Assembly: GCF_050948175.1 (NCBI RefSeq)
Contig: NW_027490222.1
Location: forward strand, 434,001 to 498,000
Reading direction: 5' to 3'
Length of the DNA stretch: 64,000 nucleotides
DNA from: Xylocopa sonorina
Taxonomy: Eukaryota; Arthropoda; Insecta; Hymenoptera; Apidae
This document shows positions 38,276 to 52,366 of this stretch, one piece after another; positions within the stretch are counted from its first letter, which is position 1; every line of letters begins with the position of its first letter. The translations under genes and the position numbers were made by a program. The notes beneath the pieces are model-generated. The model made no database searches. It was not told the DNA's origin and saw only the letters and a program-made list of their open reading frames with translations.

Positions 38276-38479
38276 GTAAATGCGACTCTTCCTTGCAAGG
38301 AAATAGCGTTTGCAGATGTCAACGTATCGTAGCAATAGAGCTCTAGTGCTTCTTAAAACGCGATATCGCATCTCATTTCTATGTTTCACGGTAAGATATA
38401 ATATGATTGGGGAAGTGTTATGTATTCCTCGTCTACACTTCAAATGAATGTAAATGCGACACTTCCTTGCAAGGAAATA

Positions 38480-40740
38480 GCGTTTGCAGATGTCTACGTA
38501 TCGTAGCAATAGAGTTCTTATGATTCTTAAAACGCGATATGGCAACTCATTTCTATGTTTCATGGTAAGATATAATATGATTTGCGAAGTGTTATGTATT
38601 CCTCGTCTACACTTCAAATGAATGTAAATGCGACACTTCCTTGCTAGGAAATAGCGTTTGCAGATGTCTAGGTATCGTAGTAATAGAGTTCTAGTGCTTC
38701 TTAAAACGCGATATCGCATCTCATTTCTATGTTTCATGGTAAGATATATTATGATTTGCGAAGTGCTATGTATTCCTCGTCTACACTTCAAATGAATGTA
38801 AATGCCGCACTTCCTTGCAAGGAAATAGCGTTTGGAGATGTCTACATATCGTAGCAATAGAGTTCTTATGATTCTTAAAACGCGACATCAAATCTCATTT
38901 CTGTGTTTCATGGTAAGATATAATATGATTTGCGAAGTGTTATGTATTCCTCGTCTACACTTCAAATGAATGTAAATGCGACACTTCCTTGCAAGGAAAT
39001 AGCGTTTGCAGATGTCTACGTATCGTAGCAATAGAGTTCTAATGATTCTTAAAACGAGATATCGCATCTCATTTTTATGTTTCATGATAAGATATAATAT
39101 TCATTGCGAAGTGTTATGCATTCCTCGTCTACACTTCAAATGAATGTAAATGCCACACTACCCTGCTAGGAAATAGCGTCTGCAGATGACTGGGTATCGT
39201 AGCAATAGAGTTCTAATGCTTCTTAAAACGCGATATCGCATCTCATTCCTCTGTTTCATGGTAAGATATAATATGATTTGCGAAGTGTTATGTATTCCTC
39301 TTCTACACTTCAAATGAATGAAAATGCGGCTCTTCCTTGCAAGGAAATAGCGTTTGCAGATGTCTACATATCGTAGCAATAGAGTTCTAATGCTTCTTAA
39401 AACGCGATATCGCATCTCATTTCCATGTTTCATGGTAAGAATTAATATGATTGGGAAGTGTTATGTATTCCTCGTCTACACTTCAAATGAATGTAAATGC
39501 GACACTTCCTTGCAAGGAAATAGAGTTTGCAAATGTCTACCTATCTTAGCAATAGTGTTCTAATACTTCTTAAAACACGATATCGCATCTCATTTCTATG
39601 TTTCACGGTAAGATATAATATGATTTGCGAAGTGTTATGTATTCCTCGTCTACACTTCAAATGAATGTAAATGCGACACTTCCTTGCAAGGAAATAGCGT
39701 TTGCAGATGTCTACGTGTCGTAGCAATAGAGAGCTTATGATTCTTAAAACGCGATATCGCATCTCATTTCTATGTTTCATGGTAAGATATAATATGATTG
39801 GGGAAGTGTTATGTATTCCTCGTCTACACTTCAAATGAATGTAAATGCGACACTTCCTTGCAAGGAAATAGAGTTTGCAAATGTCTACCTATCTTAGCAA
39901 TAGTGTTCTAATACTTCTTAAAACGCGATATCGCATCTCATTTCTATGTTTCACGGTAAGATATAATATGATTTGCGAAGTATTATGTAGTCCTCGTCTA
40001 CACTTCAAATGAATGTAAATGCGACACTTCCTTGCTAGGAAATAGCGTTTGCAGATGTCTACCTATCGTAGCAATAGAGTTCTAATGCTTCTTAAAACGC
40101 GATATCGCATCTCATTTCTATGTTTCATGGTAAGATATAATATGATTTGCGAAGTGTTATGTATTCCTCTTCTACACTTCAAATGAATGTAAATGCGACA
40201 CTTCCTTGCAAGGAAATAGGGTTTGCAGATGTCTACGTATCGTAGCATTGAATTTCTGATGCTTCTTAAAACGCGATATCGCATCTCATTTCTATGTTTC
40301 ATGGTAAGATATAATATGATATGCGAAGTGTTACGTATTCCTCGTCTATACTTCAAATGAATGTAAATGCGACTCTTCCTTGCAAGGAAATAGCGTTTGC
40401 AGATGTCAACGTATCGTAGCAATAGAGCTCTAGTGCTTCTTAAAACGCGATATCGCATCTCATTTCTATGTTTCATGGTAAGATATAATATGATTGGGGA
40501 AGTGTTATGTATTCCTCGTCTACACTTCAAATGAATGTAAATGCGACACTTCCTTGCAAGGAAATAGCGTTTGCAGATGTCTACGTATCGTAGCAATAGA
40601 GTTCTTATGATTCTTAAAACGCGATATCGCATCTCATTTCTATGTTTCATGGTAAGATATAATATGATATGCGAAGTGTTACGTATTCCTCGTCTACACT
40701 TCAAATGAATGTAAATGCGACTCTTCCTTGCAAGGAAATA
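38480..40740 (+). repeat. 13-monomer tandem, period 2261 bp, copy 1
   Basis: TTTGGAGATGTCTACATATC near 38831 recurs near 41092, and the GATTGGGAAG deletion (one G fewer than the GATTGGGGAAG of its source) occurs at 39449 and 41710. The unit is a composite: the first monomers match the 5-monomer block, and the rest match 30480-31900. About 40240-40740 lacks the later partner sequence. Confidence 0.82.
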
Positions 40741-42501
40741 GCGTTTGCAGATGTCTACGTATCGTAGCAATAGAGTTCTTATGATTCTTAAAACGCGATA
40801 TGGCAACTCATTTCTATGTTTCATGGTAAGATATAATATGATTTGCGAAGTGTTATGTATTCCTCGTCTACACTTCAAATGAATGTAAATGCGACACTTC
40901 CTTGCTAGGAAATAGCGTTTGCAGATGTCTAGGTATCGTAGTAATAGAGTTCTAGTGCTTCTTAAAACGCGATATCGCATCTCATTTCTATGTTTCATGG
41001 TAAGATATATTATGATTTGCGAAGTGCTATGTATTCCTCGTCTACACTTCAAATGAATGTAAATGCCGCACTTCCTTGCAAGGAAATAGCGTTTGGAGAT
41101 GTCTACATATCGTAGCAATAGAGTTCTTATGATTCTTAAAACGCGACATCAAATCTCATTTCTGTGTTTCATGGTAAGATATAATATGATTTGCGAAGTG
41201 TTATGTATTCCTCGTCTACACTTCAAATGAATGTAAATGCGACACTTCCTTGCAAGGAAATAGCGTTTGCAGATGTCTACGTATCGTAGCAATAGAGTTC
41301 TAATGATTCTTAAAACGAGATATCGCATCTCATTTTTATGTTTCATGATAAGATATAATATTCATTGCGAAGTGTTATGCATTCCTCGTCTACACTTCAA
41401 ATGAATGTAAATGCCACACTACCCTGCTAGGAAATAGCGTCTGCAGATGACTGGGTATCGTAGCAATAGAGTTCTAATGCTTCTTAAAACGCGATATCGC
41501 ATCTCATTCCTCTGTTTCATGGTAAGATATAATATGATTTGCGAAGTGTTATGTATTCCTCTTCTACACTTCAAATGAATGAAAATGCGGCTCTTCCTTG
41601 CAAGGAAATAGCGTTTGCAGATGTCTACATATCGTAGCAATAGAGTTCTAATGCTTCTTAAAACGCGATATCGCATCTCATTTCCATGTTTCATGGTAAG
41701 AATTAATATGATTGGGAAGTGTTATGTATTCCTCGTCTACACTTCAAATGAATGTAAATGCGACACTTCCTTGCAAGGAAATAGAGTTTGCAAATGTCTA
41801 CCTATCTTAGCAATAGTGTTCTAATACTTCTTAAAACACGATATCGCATCTCATTTCTATGTTTCACGGTAAGATATAATATGATTTGCGAAGTGTTATG
41901 TATTCCTCGTCTACACTTCAAATGAATGTAAATGCGACACTTCCTTGCAAGGAAATAGCGTTTGCAGATGTCTACGTGTCGTAGCAATAGAGAGCTTATG
42001 ATTCTTAAAACGCGATATCGCATCTCATTTCTATGTTTCATGGTAAGATATAATTTGATTGGGGAAGTGTTATGTATTCCTCGTCTACACTTCAAATGAA
42101 TGTAAATGCGACACTTCCTTGCAAGGAAATAGAGTTTGCAAATGTCTACCTATCTTAGCAATAGTGTTCTAATACTTCTTAAAACGCGATATCGCATCTC
42201 ATTTCTATGTTTCACGGTAAGATATAATATGATTTGCGAAGTATTATGTAGTCCTCGTCTACACTTCAAATGAATGTAAATGCGACACTTCCTTGCTAGG
42301 AAATAGCGTTTGCAGATGTCTACCTATCGTAGCAATAGAGTTCTAATGCTTCTTAAAACGCGATATCGCATCTCATTTCTATGTTTCATGGTAAGATATA
42401 ATATGATTTGCGAAGTGTTATGTATTCCTCTTCTACACTTCAAATGAATGTAAATGCGACACTTCCTTGCAAGGAAATAGGGTTTGCAGATGTCTACGTA
42501 T
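40741..42501 (+). repeat. 13-monomer tandem, copy 2
   Basis: Matches 38480-40240 at offset 2261 (13 x 174 minus 1). It then continues as the 31.7-32.9 kb sequence, where copy 1 instead runs into CATTGAATTTCTG monomers. The switch after 40240 and 42501 marks one side of the duplication event. Confidence 0.82.
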
Positions 42502-45170
42502 CGAAGCAATAGAGTTCAAATGCTTATTAAGACGCGATATCACATCTCATTTCTATGTTTCATGGTAAGATATAATATGATTTGCGATGTGTTATGTATT
42601 CCTCGTCTACACTTCAAATGAATGTAAATGCCACACTTCCCTGCTAGGAACTAGCTTCTGCAGATGACTAGGGATCGTAGCAATAGAGTTCTAATGCTTC
42701 ATAAAGCGCGATATCGCATCTCATTTCTATGTTTCATGGTAAGATAAAATATGATTTGCGAAGTGTCATGTGTTCTTCGTCTACACATCAAATGAATGTA
42801 AATGCGACTCTTCCTTGCAAGGAAATAGCGTTTGCAGATGTCTACGTATCGTAGCAATAGAGTTCCAATGCTTCTTAAAACGCGATATCGCATCTCATTT
42901 CTATGTTCATGGTAACATATAATATGATTGTGGAAGTGTTATGTATTACTCGTCTACACTTCAAATGAATGTAAATGCGACACTTCCTTGCAAGGAAATA
43001 GCGTTTGCAGATGTCTACGTATCGTAGTAATAGAGTTCTTATGATTCTTAGAACGCGATATCGCATCTCATTTCCATGTTTCATGGTAAGATATAATATG
43101 ATTTGCGAAGTATTATGTATTCCTGTTCTACACTTCAAATGAATGTAAATGCGACACTTCCTTGCAAGGAAATAGCGTTTGCAGATGTCTACGTATCGTA
43201 GGGATAGAGTTCTAATGCTTCTTAAAACGACATATCGCACCTCATTTCTATGTTTCATGATAAGATATAATATTCATTGCGAAGTGTTATGCATTCCTCG
43301 TCTACGATTCAAATGGATGAAAATGCGACACTTCCTTGCTAGGAAATAGCGTTTGCAGATGTCTACGTATCGAAGCAATAGTGTTCAAATGCCTCTTAAA
43401 ACAAGATATCGCAACTCATTTCTATGTTTCATGATAAGATGTAATATCCATTGCGAAGTGTTATGTATTCCTCGCCTACACTTCAAATGAATGTAAATGC
43501 GACACTTCCTTGCAAGGAAATAGCGTTTGCAGATGTGTACGTATCACAGCAATAGAGTTCTTGTGATTCTTAGAACGCGATATCGCATCTCATTTCTATG
43601 TTTCATGGTAAGGTATAATATGATATGCGAAGTGTTATGTATTCCTCGTCTACACTTCAAATGAATGTGAATGCGACTCTTCCTCGCTAGGAAATGGCGT
43701 TTGCAGATGTCTACGTATCGTAGCAATAGATTTCTAATGCTTCTTAAAACGCGATATCGCATCTCATTTCTATGTTTCATGGTAAGATATAATATGATTT
43801 GCGAAGAGTCATGTGTTCCACGACTACACTTCAAATGAATGTAAATGCGACACTACCTTGCTAGGAAATAGCGTCTGCAGATGTATAGGTATCCTAGCAA
43901 TAGAGTTCTAATGCTTCTTAAAACGCGATATCGCATCTCATTTCTATGTTTCATGGTAAGATATAATATGATTTGCGAAGTGTTATGTATTCCTCGTCTA
44001 CACTTCAAATGAATGTAAGTGCGACACTTCCTTGCAAGGAAGTAGCGTTTGCAAATGTCTACCTATCGTAGCAATAGTGTTCTCATGCTTCTTAAAACGC
44101 GATATCGCATCTCATTTCTATGTTTCATGGTAAGATATAATATGATTTGCGAAGTGTAATGTATTCTTCGTCCACACTTGAAATGAATGTAAATGCGACA
44201 CTTCCTTGCAAGGAAATAGCGTTTGCATATGTCTACGTATCGTAGCAATAGAGTTCTAATGCTTCTTAAAACGCGATATCGCATCTCATTTCCATGCTTC
44301 ATGGTAAGATATAATATGATTTGTGATGTGTTATGTATTCCTCTTCTACACTTCAAATGAATGTAAATGCGACACTTCCTTGCAAGGAAATAGCGTTTGC
44401 AGATGTCTACGTAGCGTAGGGATAGAGTTCTAATGCTTCTTAAAACGACATATCGCACCTCATTTCTATGTTTCATGATAAGATATAATATGCATTGCGA
44501 AGTGTTATGCATTCCTCGTCTACGATTCAAATGCATGTAAATGCGACACTTCCTTGCTAGGAAATAGCGTTTGCAGATGTCTACGTATCGAAGCAATAGT
44601 GTTCAAATGCTTCTTAAAACAAGATATCGCATCTCATTTCTATGTTTCATGATAAGATGTAATATTCATTGCGAAGTGTTATGTATTCCTCGCCTACACT
44701 TCAAATGAATGTAAATGCGACACTTCCTTGCTAGGAAATAGCGTTTGCAGATGTCTACGTCTACGAAGCAATAGAGTTCAAATGCTTTTTAAAACGAGAT
44801 ATTGCATCTCATATCTATGTTTCATGATAAGATATAATAATCTTTGCGAATTGTTATGCATTCCTCGTCTACGATTCAAATGAATGTAAATGCTACACTT
44901 CCTTGCAAGGAAATGGCGTTTGCAGATGTCTACGTATCGTAGCATTGAATTTCTGATGCTTCTTAAAACGCGATATCGCATCTCATTTCTATGTTTCATG
45001 GTAAGATATAATATGATATGCGAAGTGTTATGTATTCCTCGTCTATACTTCAAATGAATGTAAATGCGACTCTTCCTTGCAAGGAAATAGCGTTTGCAGA
45101 TGTCAACGTATCGTAGCAATAGAGCTCTAATGCTTCTTAAAACGCGATATCGCATCTCATTTCTATGTTT
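42324..45170 (+). repeat. Long-range copy of 31712-34560 (offset 10612)
   Basis: About 2.85 kb, over 16 monomers, is repeated with very few changes at +10612 (61 x 174 minus 2). Markers include CTTATTAAGACGCG, TATGTTCATGGTAAC, GTATAGGTATCCTAGC and the CTACGTCTACGAAGC junction (34143 and 44755). Differences seen include GCATATGTC near 32224 against GCAGATGTC near 42836. This is the longest-range near-identical segment found here. Confidence 0.85.
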
Positions 45171-46296
45171 CATGGTAAGATATAATATGATTGGGGAAGT
45201 GTTATGTATTCCTCGTCTACACTTCAAATGAATGTAAATGCGACACTTCCTTGCAAGGAAATAGCGTTTGCAGATGTCTACGTATCGTAGTAATGGAATT
45301 CTAATGCTTCTTAAAACGCGATATCGCATCTCATTTCTATGTTTCATGGTAAGATATATTATGATTTGCGAAGTGCTATGTATTCCTTGTCTACACTTCA
45401 AATGAATGTAAATGCGACACTTCTTTGCAAAGAAATAGCGTTTGCAGATGTCTACGTATCGTAGCATTGAATTTCTGATGCTTCTTAAAACGCGATATCG
45501 CATCTCATTTCTATGTTTCATGGTAAGATATAATATGATATGCGAAGTGTTACGTATTCCTCGTCTATACTTCAAATGAATGTAAATGCGACTCTTCCTT
45601 GCAAGGAAATAGCGTTTGCAGATGTCAACGTATCGTAGCAATAGAGCTCTGGTGCTTCTTAAAACGCGATATCGCATCTCATTTCTATGTTTCATGGTAA
45701 GATATAATATGATTGGGGAAGTGTTATGTATTCCTCGTCTACACTTCAAATGAATGTAAATGCGACACTTCCTTGCAAGGAAATAGCGTTTGCAGATGTC
45801 TACGTATCGTAGCAATAGAGTTCTTATGATTCTTAAAACGCGATATGGCAACTCATTTCTATGTTTCATGGTAAGATATAATATGATTTGCGAAGTGTTA
45901 TGTATTCCTCGTCTACACTTCAAATGAATGTAAATGCGACACTTCCTTGCTAGGAAATAGCGTTTGCAGATGTCTAGGTATCGTAGTAATAGAGTTCTAG
46001 TGCTTCTTAAAACGCGATATCGCATCTCATTTCTATGTTTCATGGTAAGATATAATATGATTGGGGAAGTGTTATGTATTCCTCGTCTACACTTCAAATG
46101 AATGTAAATGCGACACTTCCTTGCAAGGAAATGGCGTTTGCAGATGTCTACGTATCGTAGCATTGAATTTCTGATGCTTATTAAAACGCGATATCGCATC
46201 TCATTTCTATGTTTCATGGTAAGATATAATATGATTGGGGAAGTGTTATGTATTCCTCGTCTACACTTCAAATGAATGTAAATGCGACACTTCCTT
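45170..46296 (+). repeat. Shuffled 5-monomer HOR monomers before the gap
   Basis: The monomer types of the 34.6-36.8 kb block return (TTCTTTGCAAAGAA at 45421, GATATGGCAACTC near 45842, GATTGGGG near 45711) but displaced by one monomer (offset 10786 rather than 10612). The order ends with two CATTGAATTTCTG and GATTGGGG monomers at the gap edge. Confidence 0.7.
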
Positions 46297-46396
46297 NNNN
46301 NNNNNNNNNNNNNNNNNNNNNNNNNNNNNNNNNNNNNNNNNNNNNNNNNNNNNNNNNNNNNNNNNNNNNNNNNNNNNNNNNNNNNNNNNNNNNNNN
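46297..46396. other. Assembly gap, 100 N
   Basis: Exactly 100 N with satellite on both sides. The last base before the gap is monomer offset +80 from ATGGTA at 46216, and the next ATGGTA is at 46398. Restoring the 174-bp phase needs 92 bp plus a whole number of monomers, so the 100 N are a placeholder and not a measured length. Confidence 0.97.
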
Positions 46397-48640
46397 CATG
46401 GTAAGATATAATATGATTTGCGAAGTGTTATGTATTCCTCGTCTACACTTCAAATGAATGTAAATGCGACACTTCTTTGCTAGGAAATAGCGTTTGCAAA
46501 TGTCTACCTATCGTAGCAATAGTGTTCTAATGCTTCTTAAAACGCGATATCGCATCTCATTTCTATGTTTCATGGTAAGATATAATATGATTTGCGAAGT
46601 ATCATGTATTCCTCGTCTACACTTCAAATGAATGTAAATGCGACACTTCCTTGCTAGGAAATAGCGTCTGCCGATGTCTAGGTATCGTAGCAATAGAGTT
46701 CTAATGCTACTTAAAACGCGATATCGCATCTCATTTCTATGCTTCATGGAAAGATATAATATGATTTGCGAAGTGTTATGTATTCCTCGTCTACTCTTCA
46801 AATGAATGTGAATGCGACACTTCCTTGCAAGGAAATAGCGATTGCAGATGTGTACGTATCGTGGCAATAGAGTTCTAATGCTTCTTAAAACGCGATATCG
46901 CATCTCATTTCTATGTTTCATGATAAGATATAATATGATTTGCGAAGTGTTATGTATTCCTCGTCTACACTTCAAATGAATGTAAATGCTACACTTCTTT
47001 GCTAGGAAATAGCGTTTGCAAATGTCTACCTATCGTAGCAATAGGGTTCTAATGCTTCTCAAAACGCGATATCGCATCTCATTTCTATGTTTCATGGTAA
47101 GATATAATATGATTTGCGAAGTGTTATGTATTCCTCGTCTACACTTCAAATGAATGTAAATGCGACACTTCCTTGCAAGGAAATAGCGATTGCAGATGTC
47201 TACGTATCGTAGCAATAGAGTTCAAATGATTCTTAGAACGCGATATCGCATCTCATTTCTATGTTTCATGGTAAGATATAACATGATTTGCGAAGTGTTA
47301 TGTATTCCTCGTCTACACATCAAATGAATGTGAATGCGATACTTCCTCGCTAGGAAATAGCGTTTGCAGATGTCTACGTATCGTAGCAATAGCTTTCTAA
47401 TGCTCCTTAAAACGAGATATTGCATCTCATATCTATGTTTGATGATAAGATATAATATTCGTTGCGAAGTGTTATGCATTCCTCGTCTACGATTCAAATG
47501 AATGTAAATGCGACACTTCCTTGCAAGGAAATAGCGTTTGCAGATGTCTACGTATCGAAGCAATAGAGTTCAAATGCTTCTTAAAACGCGATATCGCATC
47601 TCATCTCTATGTTTCATGGTAAGATATAATATGATTTGCGAAGTATCACGTATTCCTCGTCTACACTTCAAATGAACGTAAATGCGACACTTCCTTGCTA
47701 CGCAATAGCGTCTGCAGATGTCTACGTATCGTAGCAATAGAGTTCATATGATTCTTAAAACGAGATATTGCATCTCATTTCTATGTTTCATGATAAGATA
47801 TAATATGATTTGCGAAGTGTTATGTATTCCTCGTCTACACTTCAAATGAATGTAAATGCGACTCTTCCTTGCAAGGAAATAGCGTTTGCAGATGTCTACG
47901 TATCGTAGCAATAGGGTTCTAATGCTTCTTAAAACGCGATATCGCATCTCATTTCTATGTTTTATGGTAAGATATATTACGATTTGCGAAGTATCATGTA
48001 TTCCTCGTCTACACTTCAAATGAATGTAAATACGACACTTCCTTGCTAGGAACTAGCGTCTGCCGATGTCTAGGTATCGTAGCAATAGAGTTCTAATGCT
48101 ACTTAAAACGCGATATCGCATCTCATTTCTATGCTTCATGGTAAGATATAATATGATTTGCGAAGTGTTATGTATTCCTCGTCTACGATTCAAATGAATG
48201 TAAATGCGGCACTTCCTTGCAAGGAAATAGCGTTTGCAGATGTCTACGTACCGTAGCAATAGAGTTCTAATGCTTCTTAAAACGCGATATCGCATCTCAT
48301 TTCTATGTTTCATGGTAAGATATAATATGATTTGCGAAGTGTTATGTATTCCTCGCCTACACTTCAAATGAATGTAAATGCGACACTTCCTTGCAAGGAA
48401 ATAGCGATTGCAGATGTCTACGTATCGTAGCAATAGCTTTCTAATGCTTCTTAAAACGCGATATCGCATCTCATTTCTATGTTTCATGGTAAGATATAAT
48501 ATGATTTGGGAAGTGTTATGTATTCCTCGCCTACACTTCAAATGAATGTAAATGCGACACTTCCTTGCAAGGAAATAGCGACTGCAGATGTCTACGTATC
48601 GTAGCAATAGTGTTCATATGATTCTTAAAACGCAATATCG
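46397..48640 (+). repeat. Post-gap satellite with a new variant set
   Basis: Monomers here and onward often carry TCTGCCGATGTCTAGG, CAATAGCTTTC, TTCATATGATTC and TTCTTTGCTAGG. The GATTGGGGAAG variant common between about 15.6 and 46.3 kb is absent as far as I could read. About 48053-48607 recurs at 55535 (offset 7482, 43 x 174) and 59190. Confidence 0.75.
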
Positions 48641-49930
48641 CATCTCATTTCTATGTTTCATGGTAAGATATAATATGATTTGCGAAGTGTTATGTATTCC
48701 TCGTCTACGCTTCAAATGAATGTAAATGCGACACTTCCTTGCTAGGAAATAGCGTTTGCAAATGTCTACCTATCGCAGCAATAGTGTTCTAATGCTTCTT
48801 AAAACGCGATATCGCATCTCATTTCTATGTTTCATGGTAAGATATAATATGATTTGCGAAGTGCTATGTATTCCTCGTCTACATTTCAAATGAAAGTAAA
48901 TGCGACACTTCCTTGCAAGGAAATAGCGATTGCAGATGTCTACGTATCGTAGCAATAGAGTTCATATGATTCTTAAAACGCGATATCGCATCTCATTTCT
49001 ATGTTTCATGGTAAGATATAACATGATTTGCGAAGTGTTATGTATTCCTCGTCTACACTTCAAATGAATGTGAATGCGATACTTCCTCGCTAGGAAATAG
49101 CGTTTGCAGATATCTACGTATCGTAGCAATAGCTTTCTAATGCTTCTTATAACGCGAAATCGAATCTCATGTTTTGTTTCATGGTATAGATATAATATGA
49201 TTTGCGAAGTATCATGTATTCCTCGTCTACACTTCAAATGAATGTAAATGCGACACTTCCTTGCTAGGAAATAGCGTCTGCAGATGTCTAGGTATCGTAG
49301 CAATAGAGTTCTAATGCTTCTTAAAACGCAATATCGCATGTCATTTCTATGTTTCATGGTAAGATATAATATGATTTGCGAAGTGTTATGTATTCCTCGT
49401 CTACACTGCAAATGAATGTAAATGCGCCACTTCTTTGCTAGGAAATAGCGTTTGCAAATGTCTACCTATCGTAGCAATAGTGTTCCAATGCTTCTTAAAA
49501 CGCGATATCGCATCTCATTTCTATGTTTCATGGTAAGATATAATATGAATTGCGAAGTGTCATGTATTCCTCGTCTACACTTCAAATGAATGTGAATGCG
49601 ATACTTCCTCGCTAGGAAATAGCGTTTGCAGATATCTACGTATCGTAGCAATAGCTTTCTAATGCTTCTTAAAACGCGATATCGCATCTCATTTCTATGT
49701 TTCATGGTAAGATATAATATGATTTGCGAAGTATCACGTATTCCTCGTCTACACTTCAAATGAATGTAAATGCGACACTTCCTTGCTACGCAATAGCGTC
49801 TGCAGATGTCTACATATCGTAGCAATAGAGTTCATATGATTCTTAAAACGAGATATTGCATCTCATTTCTATGTTTCATGATAAGATATAATATGATTTG
49901 CGAAGTGTTATGTATTCCTCGTCTACACTT
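48640..49930 (+). repeat. 14-monomer duplication, copy 1 (offset 2436)
   Basis: CTATCGCAGCAATAG near 48768 recurs near 51204, and the CATGTTTTGTTTCATGG variant near 49169 recurs near 51605 (14 x 174 exactly). The copies diverge near 49971, where GCTAGGAA here faces GCAAGGAA in the partner. Confidence 0.8.
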
Positions 49931-51075
49931 CAAATGAATGTAAATGCGACACTTCCTTGCTAGGAAATAGCGTCTGCCGATGTCTAGGTATCGTAGCAAT
50001 AGAGTTCGAATGCTACTTAAAACGCGATATCGCATCTCATTTCTATGCTTCATGGAAAGATATAATATGATTTGCGAAGTGTTATGTATTCCTCGTCTAC
50101 TCTTCAAATGAATGTAAATGCGACACTTCCTTGCAAGGAAATAGCGATTGCAGATGTGTACGTATCGTGGCAATAGAGTTCATATGATTCTTAGAACGCG
50201 ATATCGCATCTCATTTCTATGTTTCATGGTAAGATATAACATGATTTGCGAAGTGTTATGTACTCCACGTCTACACTTCAAATGAATGTGAATGCGATAC
50301 TTCCTCGCTAGGAAATAGCGTTTGCAGATGTCTACGTATCATAGCAATAGCTTTCTATTGCTTCTTAAAACGCGACATCGAATCTCATTTCTATGTTTCA
50401 TGGTATAGATATAATATGATTTGCGAAGGATCATGTATTCCTCTTCTACACTTCAAATGAATGTAAATGCGACACTTCCTTGCTAGGAAATAGCTTTGCA
50501 GATGTCTACGTATCGAAGCAATAGAGTTCAAACGCTTCTTAAAACGAGATATTGCATCTCATATCTATGTTTCATGATGAGATATAATATTCATTGCGAA
50601 GTGTTATGCATTCCCCGTCTACGATTCAAATGAATGTAAATGTGACACTTCCTTGCAGGGAAATAGCGTTTGCAGATGTCTACGTATCGTAGCAATAGAG
50701 TTCTAATGCTTCTTAAAACGCGATATCGCATCTCATTTCTATGTTTCATGGTAAGATGTAATATGATTTGCGAAGTGTTATGTATTCCTCGCCTACACTT
50801 CAAATGAATGTAAATGCGACACTTCTTTGCTAGGAAATAGCGTTTGCAAATGTCTACCTATCGTAGCAATAGTGTTCTAATGCTTCTTAAAACGCGATAT
50901 CGCATCTCATTTCTATGTTTCATGGTAAGATATAATATGATTTGCGAAGTGTCATGTATTCCTCGTCTACACTTCAAATGAATGTAAATGCGACATTTCC
51001 TTGCAAGGAAATAGCGTCTGCAGATGTCTAGGTATCGTAGCAATAGAGTTCTAATGCTTCTTAAAACGCAATATC

Positions 51076-52366
51076 GCATGTCATTTCTATGTTTCATGGT
51101 AAGATATAATATGATTTGCGAAGTGTTATGTATTCCTCGTCTACGCTTCAAATGAATGTAAATGCGACACTTCCTTGCTAGGAAATAGCGTTTGCAAATG
51201 TCTACCTATCGCAGCAATAGTGTTCTAATGCTTCTTAAAACGCGATATCGCATCTCATTTCTATGTTTCATGGTAAGATATAATATGATTTGCGAAGTGC
51301 TATGTATTCCTCGTCTACATTTCAAATGAAAGCAAATGCGACACTTCCTTGCAAGGAAATAGCGATTGCAGATGTCTACGTATCGTAGCAATAGAGTTCA
51401 TATGATTCTTAAAACGCGATATCGCATCTCATTTCTATGTTTCATGGTAAGATATAACATGATTTGCGAAGTGTTATGTATTCCTCGTCTACACTTCAAA
51501 TGAATGTGAATGCGATACTTCCTCGCTAGGAAATAGCGTTTGCAGATATCTACGTATCGTAGCAATAGCTTTCTAATGCTTCTTATAACGCGAAATCGAA
51601 TCTCATGTTTTGTTTCATGGTATAGATATAATATGATTTGCGAAGTATCATGTATTCCTCGTCTACACTTCAAATGAATGTAAATGCGACACTTCCTTGC
51701 TAGGAAATAGCGTCTGCAGATGTCTAGGTATCGTAGCAATAGAGTTCTAATGCTTCTTAAAACGCAATATCGCATGTCATTTCTATGTTTCATGGTAAGA
51801 TATAATATGATTTGCGAAGTGTTATGTATTCCTCGTCTACACTGCAAATGAATGTAAATGCGCCACTTCTTTGCTAGGAAATAGCGTTTGCAAATGTCTA
51901 CCTATCGTAGCAATAGTGTTCCAATGCTTCTTAAAACGCGATATCGCATCTCATTTCTATGTTTCATGGTAAGATATAATATGAATTGCGAAGTGTCATG
52001 TATTCCTCGTCTACACTTCAAATGAATGTGAATGCGATACTTCCTCGCTAGGAAATAGCGTTTGCAGATATCTACGTATCGTAGCAATAGCTTTCTAATG
52101 CTTCTTAAAACGCGATATCGCATCTCATTTCTATGTTTCATGGTAAGATATAATATGATTTGCGAAGTATCACGTATTCCTCGTCTACACTTCAAATGAA
52201 TGTAAATGCGACACTTCCTTGCTACGCAATAGCGTCTGCAGATGTCTACATATCGTAGCAATAGAGTTCGTATGATTCTTAAAACGAGATATTGCATCTC
52301 ATTTCTATGTTTCATGATAAGATATAATATGATTTGCGAAGTGTTATGTATTCCTCGTCTACACTT
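51076..52366 (+). repeat. 14-monomer duplication, copy 2
   Basis: Partner of 48640-49930; a private AAAGCAAATGCG near 51330 replaces AAAGTAAATGCG. The intervening 49930-51076 is plain satellite, including a 1-bp short ATAGCTTTGCAG monomer near 50491 whose block recurs at 61.6 and 63.7 kb. Confidence 0.8.
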
